Positions 52,351 through 59,862 of a stretch of DNA of 64,000 bases are shown in pieces. The DNA is taken from positions 10,354,001 through 10,418,000 of the forward strand of contig NZ_CP066831.1 in NCBI RefSeq assembly GCF_016598615.1. Reading direction: 5' to 3'. Source of the DNA: Streptomyces liliifuscus. Its GTDB lineage: Bacteria; Actinomycetota; Actinomycetes; Streptomycetales; Streptomycetaceae. The stretch's first letter is position 1; every line of letters begins with the position of its first letter. The position numbers and the translations under genes are program-made. The notes beneath the pieces were generated by a model. The model did not search any database and was not told the DNA's origin. It saw nothing but the letters and a program-made list of their open reading frames with translations.

Positions 52351-53265
52351 ATGACAACGCGTCGTACGAGGAGACGCGGCGGGGCCAGGGCAATTGTGCT
52401 GGCCCTGTTGTGCGTTCTGGTGGCACTTCCCGCGGGCAGCGGTGCCACCCCCGACGCGGCCGCCGCACCCGAAGTCGCCGCCCGGGCGAACGTCACCCCG
52501 GGCCACTACGTCGGCACCTTCAACATCTACGGAAACATCGGCCATCGAGGCGACGCCGGCGACTGGATCAAGGAAGAAGCCGACGCCATCAGGGCTGTTG
52601 GGCGCGGCGACATGGGCCGCTGGCTGTTCATCGGCCTCCAGGAGGTCTGCGAGGCCCAGGGCGAGCGGTTCGCCCGGGAGTTGGGCCTGCGCAGCGCCTT
52701 CATCGACACCGGTACGGACTGCGCCGACGGCCAGCCGTACGGCAACGCCATCCTGTTCCACTCGGCCACGAGGATCCTGCCACCTGCCCTGCTGCCGAAC
52801 ACGGACAACAGGGGCGGGGAGCGGGGCATCATCTGCGCCGTCGTACGCGCTGCCGGACACCAGGGCCCCACGGGACCCCAAGTCACCGCGTGCAGCACGC
52901 ACTTGACCGTCGGCGAGACGAAGGACCGCGAACGGGAGGCCCAGGCCGCGTTCATCCGCCGCGGCTGGAAACCGGACGGCACGCACCCGCTGGGTACGGA
53001 CGGCCCGCTCGTCATCGCCGGTGACCTCAACGCCGCGCCCGACGCACCGGAGTTGGACGTCATGTACGACGGCATCGAGGCGAGCGGCCCCCGCGAGTCG
53101 GAGCCGCCGTACGCCTTTCCGACCTACGAGGACGGCCGCAAGCTCGACTACCTGTTCGTGTGGGGAGCGCGCGGCGCCGCTCGCTGGGCCGACACCGGCA
53201 CCCGCCCGACCGCCCACTCGGACCACGACTTCTACTACAGCGAGTTGTCGATGGGGATCGGCTGA
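52351..53265 (+). CDS. Secreted endonuclease/exonuclease/phosphatase (EEP) family protein
   Basis: Predicted 304 residues. Arg-rich Sec signal (residues 1-38). The EEP fold is visible from 'GTFNIYGNIGHRG' through 'GRWLFIGLQEVCEAQGERF' (Glu in QE), 'VTACSTHLTV', 'LVIAGDLNAAPDAPELD' (Asp-x-Asn) to 'KLDYLFVWG' and 'AHSDHDFYYSEL' (terminal Ser-Asp-His). All key metal and base residues are present, so it is probably active, for example as a nuclease or a sphingomyelinase/phosphodiesterase. Its last 31 bases overlap the end of the converging acyltransferase gene. Confidence 0.88.
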   Translation: MTTRRTRRRGGARAIVLALLCVLVALPAGSGATPDAAAAPEVAARANVTPGHYVGTFNIYGNIGHRGDAGDWIKEEADAIRAVGRGDMGRWLFIGLQEVCEAQGERFARELGLRSAFIDTGTDCADGQPYGNAILFHSATRILPPALLPNTDNRGGERGIICAVVRAAGHQGPTGPQVTACSTHLTVGETKDREREAQAAFIRRGWKPDGTHPLGTDGPLVIAGDLNAAPDAPELDVMYDGIEASGPRESEPPYAFPTYEDGRKLDYLFVWGARGAARWADTGTRPTAHSDHDFYYSELSMGIG

Positions 53266-54992
53266 GCAGGGATCCGCCGCGCGGGTGATTGGGCGGCCTC
53301 CGGGCGGTGGACGCCGCGCGGCCGGTAGCCCAGCCGGTCCGCCACACCCACCAGATCGGCCAGCAGCCAGATGATCGCCAGCCACATCTCGGTGCCCTGG
53401 AGACCCGGGCCCCGACCGGGACCCGAACCGCCCTCGCCGGCCGGGCCGAACCCGAAACCGGCCCCGTCCCGCCAGCGCTCCATCGCCTGGACCAGCTGTT
53501 CCTCGGCCCAGGCCCGTGCCTCGGCCGTACGGTGGCTGGTCTGTTGCCCGGCGAGCCACAACGGGTGCGCCACGTCCAGCACATTGCACGCGTTCTGCCG
53601 GCCCGCCGCGAACCAGCGCGGATCACCGCCGTGCGCCAGCACGGTGTCCACCACCCGTTCCGGGTACGGCACTCGCAGCCCGAACTGCGCGAACGAGCCG
53701 CGTGTCAGCCGGTAGTAGCCGTTGACCAGTTGCAGTCGGCCCGCGGCGGGCGAGGCGGCCTCGCCCCACATCCCCGTCCAGGGATCCACCCGGGTGCCCA
53801 GCCAGCCGAACAGCGCCTCCAACGCGCCGGGCGCGCCTGCCTCGGCACCCAGTTCCAGGTTCCGGTGCGCACCGGTCGCCCAGCAGTCCACCCACGCACC
53901 GGCCGACCACGCCCGGGTCCGCCACGGCAGCGAGTCCAGGCGCGCGACTAGCCGATCGGACGTCATACGCCGTACGACGTGGACCGGGTGGGCGAAACGG
54001 GAGCCCAACAGGTCCAGCGCGTAGCCCACGGACAGCACGTGGTAGTCCGCGGTCCCGTCGTCGATCCAGCCGTCCGGCGCCGGGGCGGGCAGCACACCGG
54101 GGCGGCCGTCCGGGGCGAGTTCGGGCACGAGTCCGCTGTCGGGGTCCTGCAGAGCGCGCAACCGCTCGGCGTGTTCGGCGGCGGAGAGTTGCGGCGGATG
54201 CGAGCGCAGGAGGAGATCGGCGATCTCGACGGCGTCGCAGTGCGCGCGGACGGTCTCGGGTGCTCCCGGCCGGTCGCTGTAGCGGCCGGTCCCCGCATTC
54301 CAGCTACGAGTGAGGAGGTCGGCGGCCTGGCTCCGGGCCCGGTCCGCGAAGCGGGCGACCGCGTCCCCCAGGCCGTCCGGGCCGCCCTGCGGCACCCCGC
54401 TTCCGGATGGCGTGGACCCCTGACCCCGGCGGTCGCGCAGCGGGCGGGCCGGGTTCCCGGCGGCGACCGTCCACGGCGGCAGATCCTTGGTCACGACGGC
54501 GCCCGCGCCCACCACACAGTGGTCGCCGATCGTCACCCCGTCGAGGACGACGACGTGCGAGCCGATCCACACGTCGTCGCCGACGGTGATGCCCTTTCTG
54601 GTGAGGGCCTGCCGGTGCACGTACTGGTCGGGAGTGAAGCCGTGGTTGAAGCCGAGCAGTGAGCTGTGGGCGCCGATCCGCACACCGTCCCCGAGGGAGA
54701 CGCGGCCCCGCACGGTGGCGTACGGATTGACCGAGCAGTCGGCGCCGGCCGTCACTTCGCCGGTGACGTACGCGTGCCCGGCGATGTAGGAGTTCTCGCC
54801 AAGACGCAGCACGTCGGTGAACACCCCGGCGGCGGGGGAGACGTAGGAGGACGGGCCGAAGCTCGCACCGCCGTCGGCCAGTCGCTTCTGCAGCGCTGTC
54901 TGCGCGGCGCGCTGCTCTTCGGAGGCACGAAGGGCGAAGTCCCAGGGGCAGTAGTCGAAGTAGGAGTCGTCCACCGAGCTTTCCGAGTTCAT
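53235..54992 (-). CDS. Hexapeptide acyltransferase fused to a C-terminal helical (alpha/alpha) domain
   Basis: Predicted 585 residues; ATG at 54992. Residues about 45-195 are a left-handed beta-helix O-acetyltransferase: 'NSYIAGHAYVTGEVTAGADCSVNPYATVRGRVSLGDGVRIGAHSSLLGFNHGF' (His as likely base) and 'DDVWIGSHVVVLDGVTIGDHCVVGAGAVVTKDLPPWTVAAGNPAR'. After a Gly-rich linker, residues about 210-560 form a helical toroid-like domain with conserved aromatics ('GWIDDGTADYHVLSVGYALDLLG', 'AWVDCWATGAHRNLELG', 'GYYRLTRGSFAQFGLRVPYPERVVDTVLAHG', 'GTEMWLAIIWLLADLVG') of the kind that binds glycans. Fusion suggests a sugar-modifying enzyme with its own substrate-recognition half. A leaderless promoter is predicted. 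Confidence 0.8.
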   Translation of the reverse strand: MNSESSVDDSYFDYCPWDFALRASEEQRAAQTALQKRLADGGASFGPSSYVSPAAGVFTDVLRLGENSYIAGHAYVTGEVTAGADCSVNPYATVRGRVSLGDGVRIGAHSSLLGFNHGFTPDQYVHRQALTRKGITVGDDVWIGSHVVVLDGVTIGDHCVVGAGAVVTKDLPPWTVAAGNPARPLRDRRGQGSTPSGSGVPQGGPDGLGDAVARFADRARSQAADLLTRSWNAGTGRYSDRPGAPETVRAHCDAVEIADLLLRSHPPQLSAAEHAERLRALQDPDSGLVPELAPDGRPGVLPAPAPDGWIDDGTADYHVLSVGYALDLLGSRFAHPVHVVRRMTSDRLVARLDSLPWRTRAWSAGAWVDCWATGAHRNLELGAEAGAPGALEALFGWLGTRVDPWTGMWGEAASPAAGRLQLVNGYYRLTRGSFAQFGLRVPYPERVVDTVLAHGGDPRWFAAGRQNACNVLDVAHPLWLAGQQTSHRTAEARAWAEEQLVQAMERWRDGAGFGFGPAGEGGSGPGRGPGLQGTEMWLAIIWLLADLVGVADRLGYRPRGVHRPEAAQSPARRIPAQPIPIDNSL

Positions 54993-55000
54993 CGCACGCG

Positions 55001-55029
55001 AGTCTAGAGAGCGCTTACTGTCCCGGCAA
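55001..55029 (-). promoter_or_regulatory. Leaderless promoter of the acyltransferase gene, with CebR-like box
   Basis: On the minus strand: -35 TTGCCG (plus 55024-55029), 17 bases, -10 TAGACT (plus 55001-55006); the ATG follows eight bases later with no ribosome site. The spacer holds AGAGAGCGCTTACT (55006-55019), which matches 9 of 14 positions of the TGGGAGCGCTCCCA box of the cellobiose regulator CebR. Confidence 0.55.
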
Positions 55030-55205
55030 TCCCTCTGCGACCCGTCCCGCGGCACGTCCTGCCGCCGGTCCCACGGCCGGCCCCGCCAAGGGTCCCGCCG
55101 CCGGTCAGGGGCATGGCGGTCGTGTCAGCGCGGGCGTCGGCGGGCCGGGCCGTACCGTGGCCACCGCAAGGCCGGACTCCGAAAGACGAAACACCTGGTG
55201 GCGTG

Positions 55206-55850
55206 ATGTGCTGGAGCGCGACGGCCGATCTCGTGGCGGGCTGCGGCATCGCCGCCGTCGGAGTCGCCTGCGTGGCGCGGACCCGCAGGATCGGTGACCT
55301 TCCGCTGGCCGGACTGCCGTTGCTGCTCGGGGCTCATCAGGTGGTCGAGTCCCTGGTCTGGCGTGCCGGGGGAGGCACGGGACCCGCCACCGTGGCCTGG
55401 GCGGCGATGGCGCTTCCGCTGCTGGCGGTGTGGGTACCGGTGGCCGTGCTGTGCGCGACGCCGCGAGATGTCCGTCGTCGGCTGATGATCCCGCTCGCCG
55501 CAGGTCTCGCCACCGCGGCGACCCTCTCGTACAACCTCGCCACCCACTCCGTGACCGCCGATATCCGCGGTCACACCGTCGGATACGCCATCGATCTGCC
55601 GCAGGCCGAAGTGCTGGTGGCGGGCTACCTGCTGGCCACGGTCGGCTCCCTGCTGCTCTCCGGCGACCGGATCCTTGTGCTGCTGGGCGTTCTGGTCGCC
55701 GTCGGCGCGGTGGTCTGCTGGGCTCTGTGGGAGCTGGAGTTCGTCTCGACGTGGTGCGCGTTCGCGGCCGTGTGCTCGGTGGTGATGTACGGCTGGGTGC
55801 GCGGGCGGTCCGTGTCACCGGGCGCTCCCCGTGTGACGGCCGAACGGTGA
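55206..55850 (+). CDS. Multi-pass membrane protein, DUF6629-like
   Basis: Predicted 214 residues from the ATG of MCWSATADLVAG; GGTGG lies upstream, and a longer upstream reading has no ribosome site. Six to seven hydrophobic helices ('LVAGCGIAAVGVACVA', 'WAAMALPLLAVWVPVAVLC', 'VLVAGYLLATVGSLLL', 'ILVLLGVLVAVGAVVCWALW'). The 'MCWSA.AD.VAG' start followed by 'LPLLLGAHQVVESLVW' is a recurring actinobacterial pattern. Function unknown. Neighbours give no clue. Confidence 0.75.
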   Translation: MCWSATADLVAGCGIAAVGVACVARTRRIGDLPLAGLPLLLGAHQVVESLVWRAGGGTGPATVAWAAMALPLLAVWVPVAVLCATPRDVRRRLMIPLAAGLATAATLSYNLATHSVTADIRGHTVGYAIDLPQAEVLVAGYLLATVGSLLLSGDRILVLLGVLVAVGAVVCWALWELEFVSTWCAFAAVCSVVMYGWVRGRSVSPGAPRVTAER

Positions 55851-55959
55851 CGGCGAGGCGTGGCAGCGGCTTGCCGGGCACCGATGAGTTTCGGCGCGGC
55901 GCACAGTCGGTACTGGCCGGGGGCGACGAGCGCCTCCCACCGAGGAAGGGCGGTTCACC

Positions 55960-56577
55960 GTGAGGCTGATTCTGCAGGAGTTCCTGTCGCTGGACGGCGT
56001 GGCGCAGGGCCCGGGGTCCCCCGAGGAGGACACCAGCGACGGGTTCACGCGGGGAGGCTGGCTCGTGCCGCACCTGGACGACGCGTTCATGCGGATCGTC
56101 ACGGGCTGGCTCGACGAGGCGGACGGGTTTCTGTTCGGCCGCCGCACCTACGTCAACTTCGCGAGGGACTGGCCGAAGATGAACGACCCGGACGACCCGA
56201 TCGGCACCAAGCTCAACGGCCTGCCGAAGTACGTGGCCTCGCACAGCCTGACCACGGCCGACTGGGACCCGACCACCATCCTCTCCGGAGACGTGCCGGC
56301 CCAGGTCGCCGAGTTGAAGCGGCAGCCCGGCCGCGAACTGCAGATCCACGGCAGCGCTCGCCTGGGCGCCTCCCTGCTGGCCGCCGGGCTGGTCGACGAG
56401 GTCCGCCTGATGATCGCGCCGGTGGTCGTGGCCGCCGGCCGCCGCCTGTTCCCGGAGAACGGCGCGCCGTCCGGGCTGCGCCTGCTGCACAGCGAGACGA
56501 CACCGAGCGGAGTGACGTCCCAGATCTACGAGACGACGGGCCTGCCCCAGTACGGCACCTTCGAGTCCGGCGCCTAG
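55960..56577 (+). CDS. RibD C-terminal/dihydrofolate reductase family protein
   Basis: Predicted 205 residues; GTG start with GAGGAAGGG upstream. 'MRLILQEFLSLDGVAQGPGSPEEDTSDGF' is the usual start of this reductase group; 'ADGFLFGRRTYVNFARDWP' and 'LQIHGSARLGASLLAAGLVDEVRLMIAPVVVAAGRRLFPENG' complete the NADPH-binding fold. Such proteins are widespread and rarely have a known substrate. Monocistronic by position. Confidence 0.9.
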   Translation: MRLILQEFLSLDGVAQGPGSPEEDTSDGFTRGGWLVPHLDDAFMRIVTGWLDEADGFLFGRRTYVNFARDWPKMNDPDDPIGTKLNGLPKYVASHSLTTADWDPTTILSGDVPAQVAELKRQPGRELQIHGSARLGASLLAAGLVDEVRLMIAPVVVAAGRRLFPENGAPSGLRLLHSETTPSGVTSQIYETTGLPQYGTFESGA

Positions 56578-56737
56578 ACCCCGTCGGCGCGGCGGTGTCC
56601 CGGACACGGTGACTCGGTGAGTACGTGCCCCGCCGACCTGAGTATGTGAACTCATGCCTCACCGGACCCACCCGAAGAGACTGGATGCAGCGGGGAGCCG
56701 GAGCGGCCGGAACCTCTCGTACGAGGGAGCACGCACG

Positions 56738-57040
56738 ATGAGTTCAGTCACCGGGGGCCAGACGTTGGGCGCTCCTTTCGGCACCTGGCCCGCTCGTCTG
56801 TATCTCGCGGTGTCCGCCGCGCTGATCGTCTGGCTGGCCGTCGTGTCGTCGCAGCCTCAGGGGGACGCCTCCTTCGCCGCCGTGATCCCGATCCTCTTCA
56901 CGGCCCCGACCAGCCTGCTGGCCCTGGCGATTCCGGGCGGATCGGTGGCCTGGATGTATGCCGTACTCGCCGCGTCCGCCGTGGCCAACGCGTGGCTCAT
57001 CGACCTCGTCTGGCGGCGGCTCAGCAGCCGGAGGGGCTGA
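56738..57040 (+). CDS. SCO4225-type small membrane protein
   Basis: Predicted 100 residues; ATG with GAGGGAG upstream preferred over a start 84 bases earlier. Three hydrophobic helices: 'ARLYLAVSAALIVWLAVVSS', 'AAVIPILFTAPTSLLALAIPG' and 'WMYAVLAASAVANAWLIDLVW'. The 'DASFAAV.PIL.TAPTSLL' core is the recognisable part. Function unknown. Its stop lies inside the first unit of a 13-bp tandem repeat. Confidence 0.75.
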   Translation: MSSVTGGQTLGAPFGTWPARLYLAVSAALIVWLAVVSSQPQGDASFAAVIPILFTAPTSLLALAIPGGSVAWMYAVLAASAVANAWLIDLVWRRLSSRRG

Positions 57041-57068
57041 TCGGAAGGGCTGACCGGAGGGGCTGATT
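57030..57068 (+). repeat. Three 13-bp tandem repeats across a stop codon
   Basis: GGAGGGGCTGATC, GGAAGGGCTGACC and GGAGGGGCTGATT at 57030, 57043 and 57056. The TGA of the SCO4225-type gene is bases 9-11 of the first unit. Confidence 0.75.
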
Positions 57069-57110
57069 CGCCCCTGCTACGGCCGGTGTCGTGATGCGTA
57101 TGCTCGCCCG

Positions 57111-57917
57111 ATGACCGGACAAGAGATCACACAGGGGAGTCACCGGGGCCTGCTCGCAGGCCAGGTGGTCATGATCACGGGTGCGTCCAGCGGTATCGGC
57201 GAGGCCGCGGCACGTCTGTTCGCGGAGGAGGGCGCGGCGGTCGTCCTGACGGCCCGCCGCGCGGAGCGGTTGAACACGCTCGTGGAGGAGATCGGCGCGG
57301 TCGGCGGGCGGGCGCTCGCGGTTCCTGGCGATGTCGCCGTCGCTGCCGACGTCCGCCGCGCGGTCGAGGCTGCCGTGGAGCACTTCGGCGGTCTCGACTC
57401 CGCCTTCAACAACGCGGGTTACGCCACCGTCGGCACCCTCCTGCACGAGACCGACGACGAGGTGTACGACCGCACGATGGACGTCAACGTCCGGGGCGTG
57501 TGGAACTGCATGAAGTACCAGCTGCCCGTGATGCTCGCGTCGGGCAAGGGCGGCTCCATCGTCAACACCAGCAGTACGGCGGGCCGTTACGCGACCGGTG
57601 CCTCCGTCCCGTATGTCGCGTCCAAGCACGCCATCCTGGGGATCACCCGCGCCGCGGCGTCCGAGTACGGGGAGCAGGGCATCCGCGTCAACGCGCTCGT
57701 CGTCGGTACGACACGCAGCGAGATGATCGACGAGGCCGTGCGTCAGTACCCCGACCTGGAGCAGGCGTTCATCGCCCCGCAGATCCAGAAGCGCATGGCC
57801 TCGCCCCGGGAGATCGCCGAGGCGGCGGCCTGGCTGTGCAGCGACCGCTCGTCGTTCGTCACCGGTGTGGCGATGCCGGTGGACGGCGGCATCTCGGCCC
57901 AGGCCAAGGCCGGTTGA
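57111..57917 (+). CDS. SDR family oxidoreductase
   Basis: Predicted 268 residues, classical SDR. Nucleotide motif 'TGASSGIGEAAARLFAEEGAAVVLTARRAERL', 'FNNAGYATVGTLLH', catalytic Ser-Tyr-Lys in 'NTSSTAGRYATGASVPYVASKHAILGITRAAASEYGEQGIRVNALVVG', and C-terminal 'CSDRSSFVTGVAMPVDGG'. An Arg after the first strand (TARRAER) favours NADP. Alcohol/ketone substrate unknown. It converges on the TauD gene. Confidence 0.92.
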   Translation: MTGQEITQGSHRGLLAGQVVMITGASSGIGEAAARLFAEEGAAVVLTARRAERLNTLVEEIGAVGGRALAVPGDVAVAADVRRAVEAAVEHFGGLDSAFNNAGYATVGTLLHETDDEVYDRTMDVNVRGVWNCMKYQLPVMLASGKGGSIVNTSSTAGRYATGASVPYVASKHAILGITRAAASEYGEQGIRVNALVVGTTRSEMIDEAVRQYPDLEQAFIAPQIQKRMASPREIAEAAAWLCSDRSSFVTGVAMPVDGGISAQAKAG

Positions 57918-57951
57918 GCCCCGCGGATCCGCCCGGCCCGCACCGGCGCCC

Positions 57952-58902
57952 TCACCAGCGCTGCGGTTCGCTCCCCACGATCGGTGCCGACGGCTTGCCG
58001 TCCACGCCGACCGGGACCTCTCCCGCGAGCATCACCCGGTGCATGACCCGGGGGTGATCGAGATGCGTCGTGTCGCTGGGAGCCAGGTGGATGGTGGCCC
58101 TGTTGTCCCAGAAGGCCACACTCCCCGGCTCCCAGCGGAACCGCACGGTGTACTCGGGCCGGGTCGCCTGCCCGAGGAGCATCTCCAGCAGGGGTGCGCT
58201 CTCCATGCGGGACAGCCCCAGGATCTGCTCGACGTAGTAGCCGTTGACGAACAGCACCCGCTCGCCCGTCTCCGGGTGCACCCGCACCAGGGGATGGTCG
58301 GTGGCGATCTGCCGGTCCAGGAGATGCCGTACGTACGCGTCGTCGCCGGGCCGTGGCTGATAGCCGACCCCCAGCCGGTGCTCCGCGCGCAGCCCGTCGA
58401 CGAAGTCCCGTACGGGCCCCGAGAGCCCCGCGTACGCGGCCGCCAGGTTGGACCAGGTGGTGTCGCCGCCGTACGGGGGCACGTCCTCGGCGCGCAGGAT
58501 GGTCGCGGCCGGGGGATCGACGCGGGCGCCGTGGTCGCAGTGCCAGCCGCGCAGCAGGGAGTGCCGGCGCCTGCGCAGCCACTCGTCGTGGTCCATGCCG
58601 TAGCGCCCGCCGAGTTCCAGCCGGTCCGCCGTCGTCTCGACCTCGGGGAAGTCCGGGGGAGAGGCGCTGCCGCGCCTGCCGAGGCGGACCGGTTCGCCGA
58701 ACCGACGGGCGAACGCGACATGCGAGGAGTGGTCCAGGCGCTGCCCCCGGAAGAACACCACCTTCCAGCGCAGCACCGCCGCCCGGATCCCGGCGACCAC
58801 CGCGTCGTCCAGGTCCCCGGCCAGGTCGACGCCCGTGATCTCGGCGCCGATGTGTCCCGCGACCGGCTTCACCTCGACCTGTGTGTCCCTGTCCGTCGTC
58901 AT
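57952..58902 (-). CDS. TauD/TfdA family Fe(II)/2-oxoglutarate dioxygenase
   Basis: Predicted 316 residues; ATG with GGAGCC upstream. 'GHIGAEITGVDLAGDLDDAVVAGIRAAVLRWKVVFFRGQ' opens the family fold. Iron ligands are H121 and D123 (GWHCDHG) and H288 (RVMHRVML), and 'PEYTVRFRWEPGSVAFWDNRATIHLA' includes the Arg that holds 2-oxoglutarate. Substrates in the family are sulfonates, phenoxy acids and amino-acid-like compounds. It is transcribed just after the TetR gene on the same strand, close to an APC permease and an amidohydrolase, hinting at a small nitrogen or sulfur scavenging set. Confidence 0.9.
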   Translation of the reverse strand: MTTDRDTQVEVKPVAGHIGAEITGVDLAGDLDDAVVAGIRAAVLRWKVVFFRGQRLDHSSHVAFARRFGEPVRLGRRGSASPPDFPEVETTADRLELGGRYGMDHDEWLRRRRHSLLRGWHCDHGARVDPPAATILRAEDVPPYGGDTTWSNLAAAYAGLSGPVRDFVDGLRAEHRLGVGYQPRPGDDAYVRHLLDRQIATDHPLVRVHPETGERVLFVNGYYVEQILGLSRMESAPLLEMLLGQATRPEYTVRFRWEPGSVAFWDNRATIHLAPSDTTHLDHPRVMHRVMLAGEVPVGVDGKPSAPIVGSEPQRW

Positions 58903-58990
58903 CCAGGCTCCGTCGATCGCTCGTTCCGACTCGTCCGGGCAAGCATGACCGCTCCCTACGGAGTGCGACAGTGCGCGTCGGGGGAGCGGT

Positions 58991-59695
58991 TCACGTCCGC
59001 GCGCGAAGGGCCGGGGCCCGGGCCGCCAGTGCGTCGAGCAGCAGGTCCACGGCCGCCTCGAAGGAGCTCTCGGCCATGGCGTGCAGTTCGCCCCGCACCT
59101 CGCTCAGCGCGGGATAGGACTCCGGGGCGACCGACTGGTAGGCCTCCGTCCACGCCCGCTCGTCGGCCTCTCGCTGCTCCCTGGGGAGTGCGTGGCACGC
59201 GGCGTCCAGCGCCGCGTGACCGAGGACGGTGTCGATGAAGGCCAGATAGAGACGGACGGCCTGGGCGGGCGGGAATCCGGCGGACAGCAGCAGACCCACG
59301 CCGGTCTCCACGGCGTGGAACTCGTGCTCACGACGGGTGATGCGGTACGAGGCCATGGCGGCCGCGCGCGGATGGGCGAGATAGCCGGCCCGCACCCGCA
59401 TCGCCATCTCGCGCAGCGAGGCGACCCAGTCGGGGCCCGGGACGAAGCCGGCCATGGCATCCCCGATGATCCGGTCGGAGACGGCCAGCAGCAGATCGTC
59501 GGTGTTGCGGAAGTAGCGGTACAGCGCGCTCGGGTCGCAACCCAGGGCCGCGCCCAGGCGGCGCACGCTCAGTGCCTCCGGACCGTGCTCGCCGATCAGC
59601 CGCAGCGCGGTCTCGGTGATGAGCTCCTTGGACAGCACGACGCCCGAGGCGGTCGGGCGGCGGCGTCGGCGTTCCTGCGGGGCGCGGGTGGGCAT
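58991..59695 (-). CDS. TetR family regulator
   Basis: Predicted 234 residues; ATG at 59695. HTH at residues about 22-70: 'LITETALRLIGEHGPEALSVRRLGAALGCDPSALYRYFRNTDDLLLAVSDRIIGDA'. The C-terminal domain (TetR_C_33-like) has 'YRITRREHEFHAVETGVGLLLSAGFPPAQAVRLYLAFIDTVLGHAAL'. It is divergent from the APC permease/amidohydrolase pair, with a dyad in the shared promoter, and upstream of the TauD gene, so it probably controls one or both transcripts. Confidence 0.92.
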   Translation of the reverse strand: MPTRAPQERRRRRPTASGVVLSKELITETALRLIGEHGPEALSVRRLGAALGCDPSALYRYFRNTDDLLLAVSDRIIGDAMAGFVPGPDWVASLREMAMRVRAGYLAHPRAAAMASYRITRREHEFHAVETGVGLLLSAGFPPAQAVRLYLAFIDTVLGHAALDAACHALPREQREADERAWTEAYQSVAPESYPALSEVRGELHAMAESSFEAAVDLLLDALAARAPALRART

Positions 59696-59763
59696 GAGGG
59701 CGGATCCCTTCGCACGGTCGACGGGCCTGGGCACGCTCAGTGAACGGCTCACCGCGGCCTTAT

Positions 59764-59778
59764 GTCAACAGTATTGAC
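59764..59778. promoter_or_regulatory. GTCAACAGTATTGAC dyad covering back-to-back -35 boxes
   Basis: Perfect 5-base arms with partial symmetry inside. Read rightwards it gives TTGACG, read leftwards TTGACA, so it overlaps the likely -35 elements of both the TetR gene and the permease operon. Strong candidate operator for the TetR protein. Confidence 0.6.
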
Positions 59779-59862
59779 GCAAGGTGTGCGGCCGTTGTTC
59801 CATCCTTCGCATCCCCACACGGCTCTTCCTCCCGTCCCTCTCCCTCCTCGTGAGGAGCCCCG

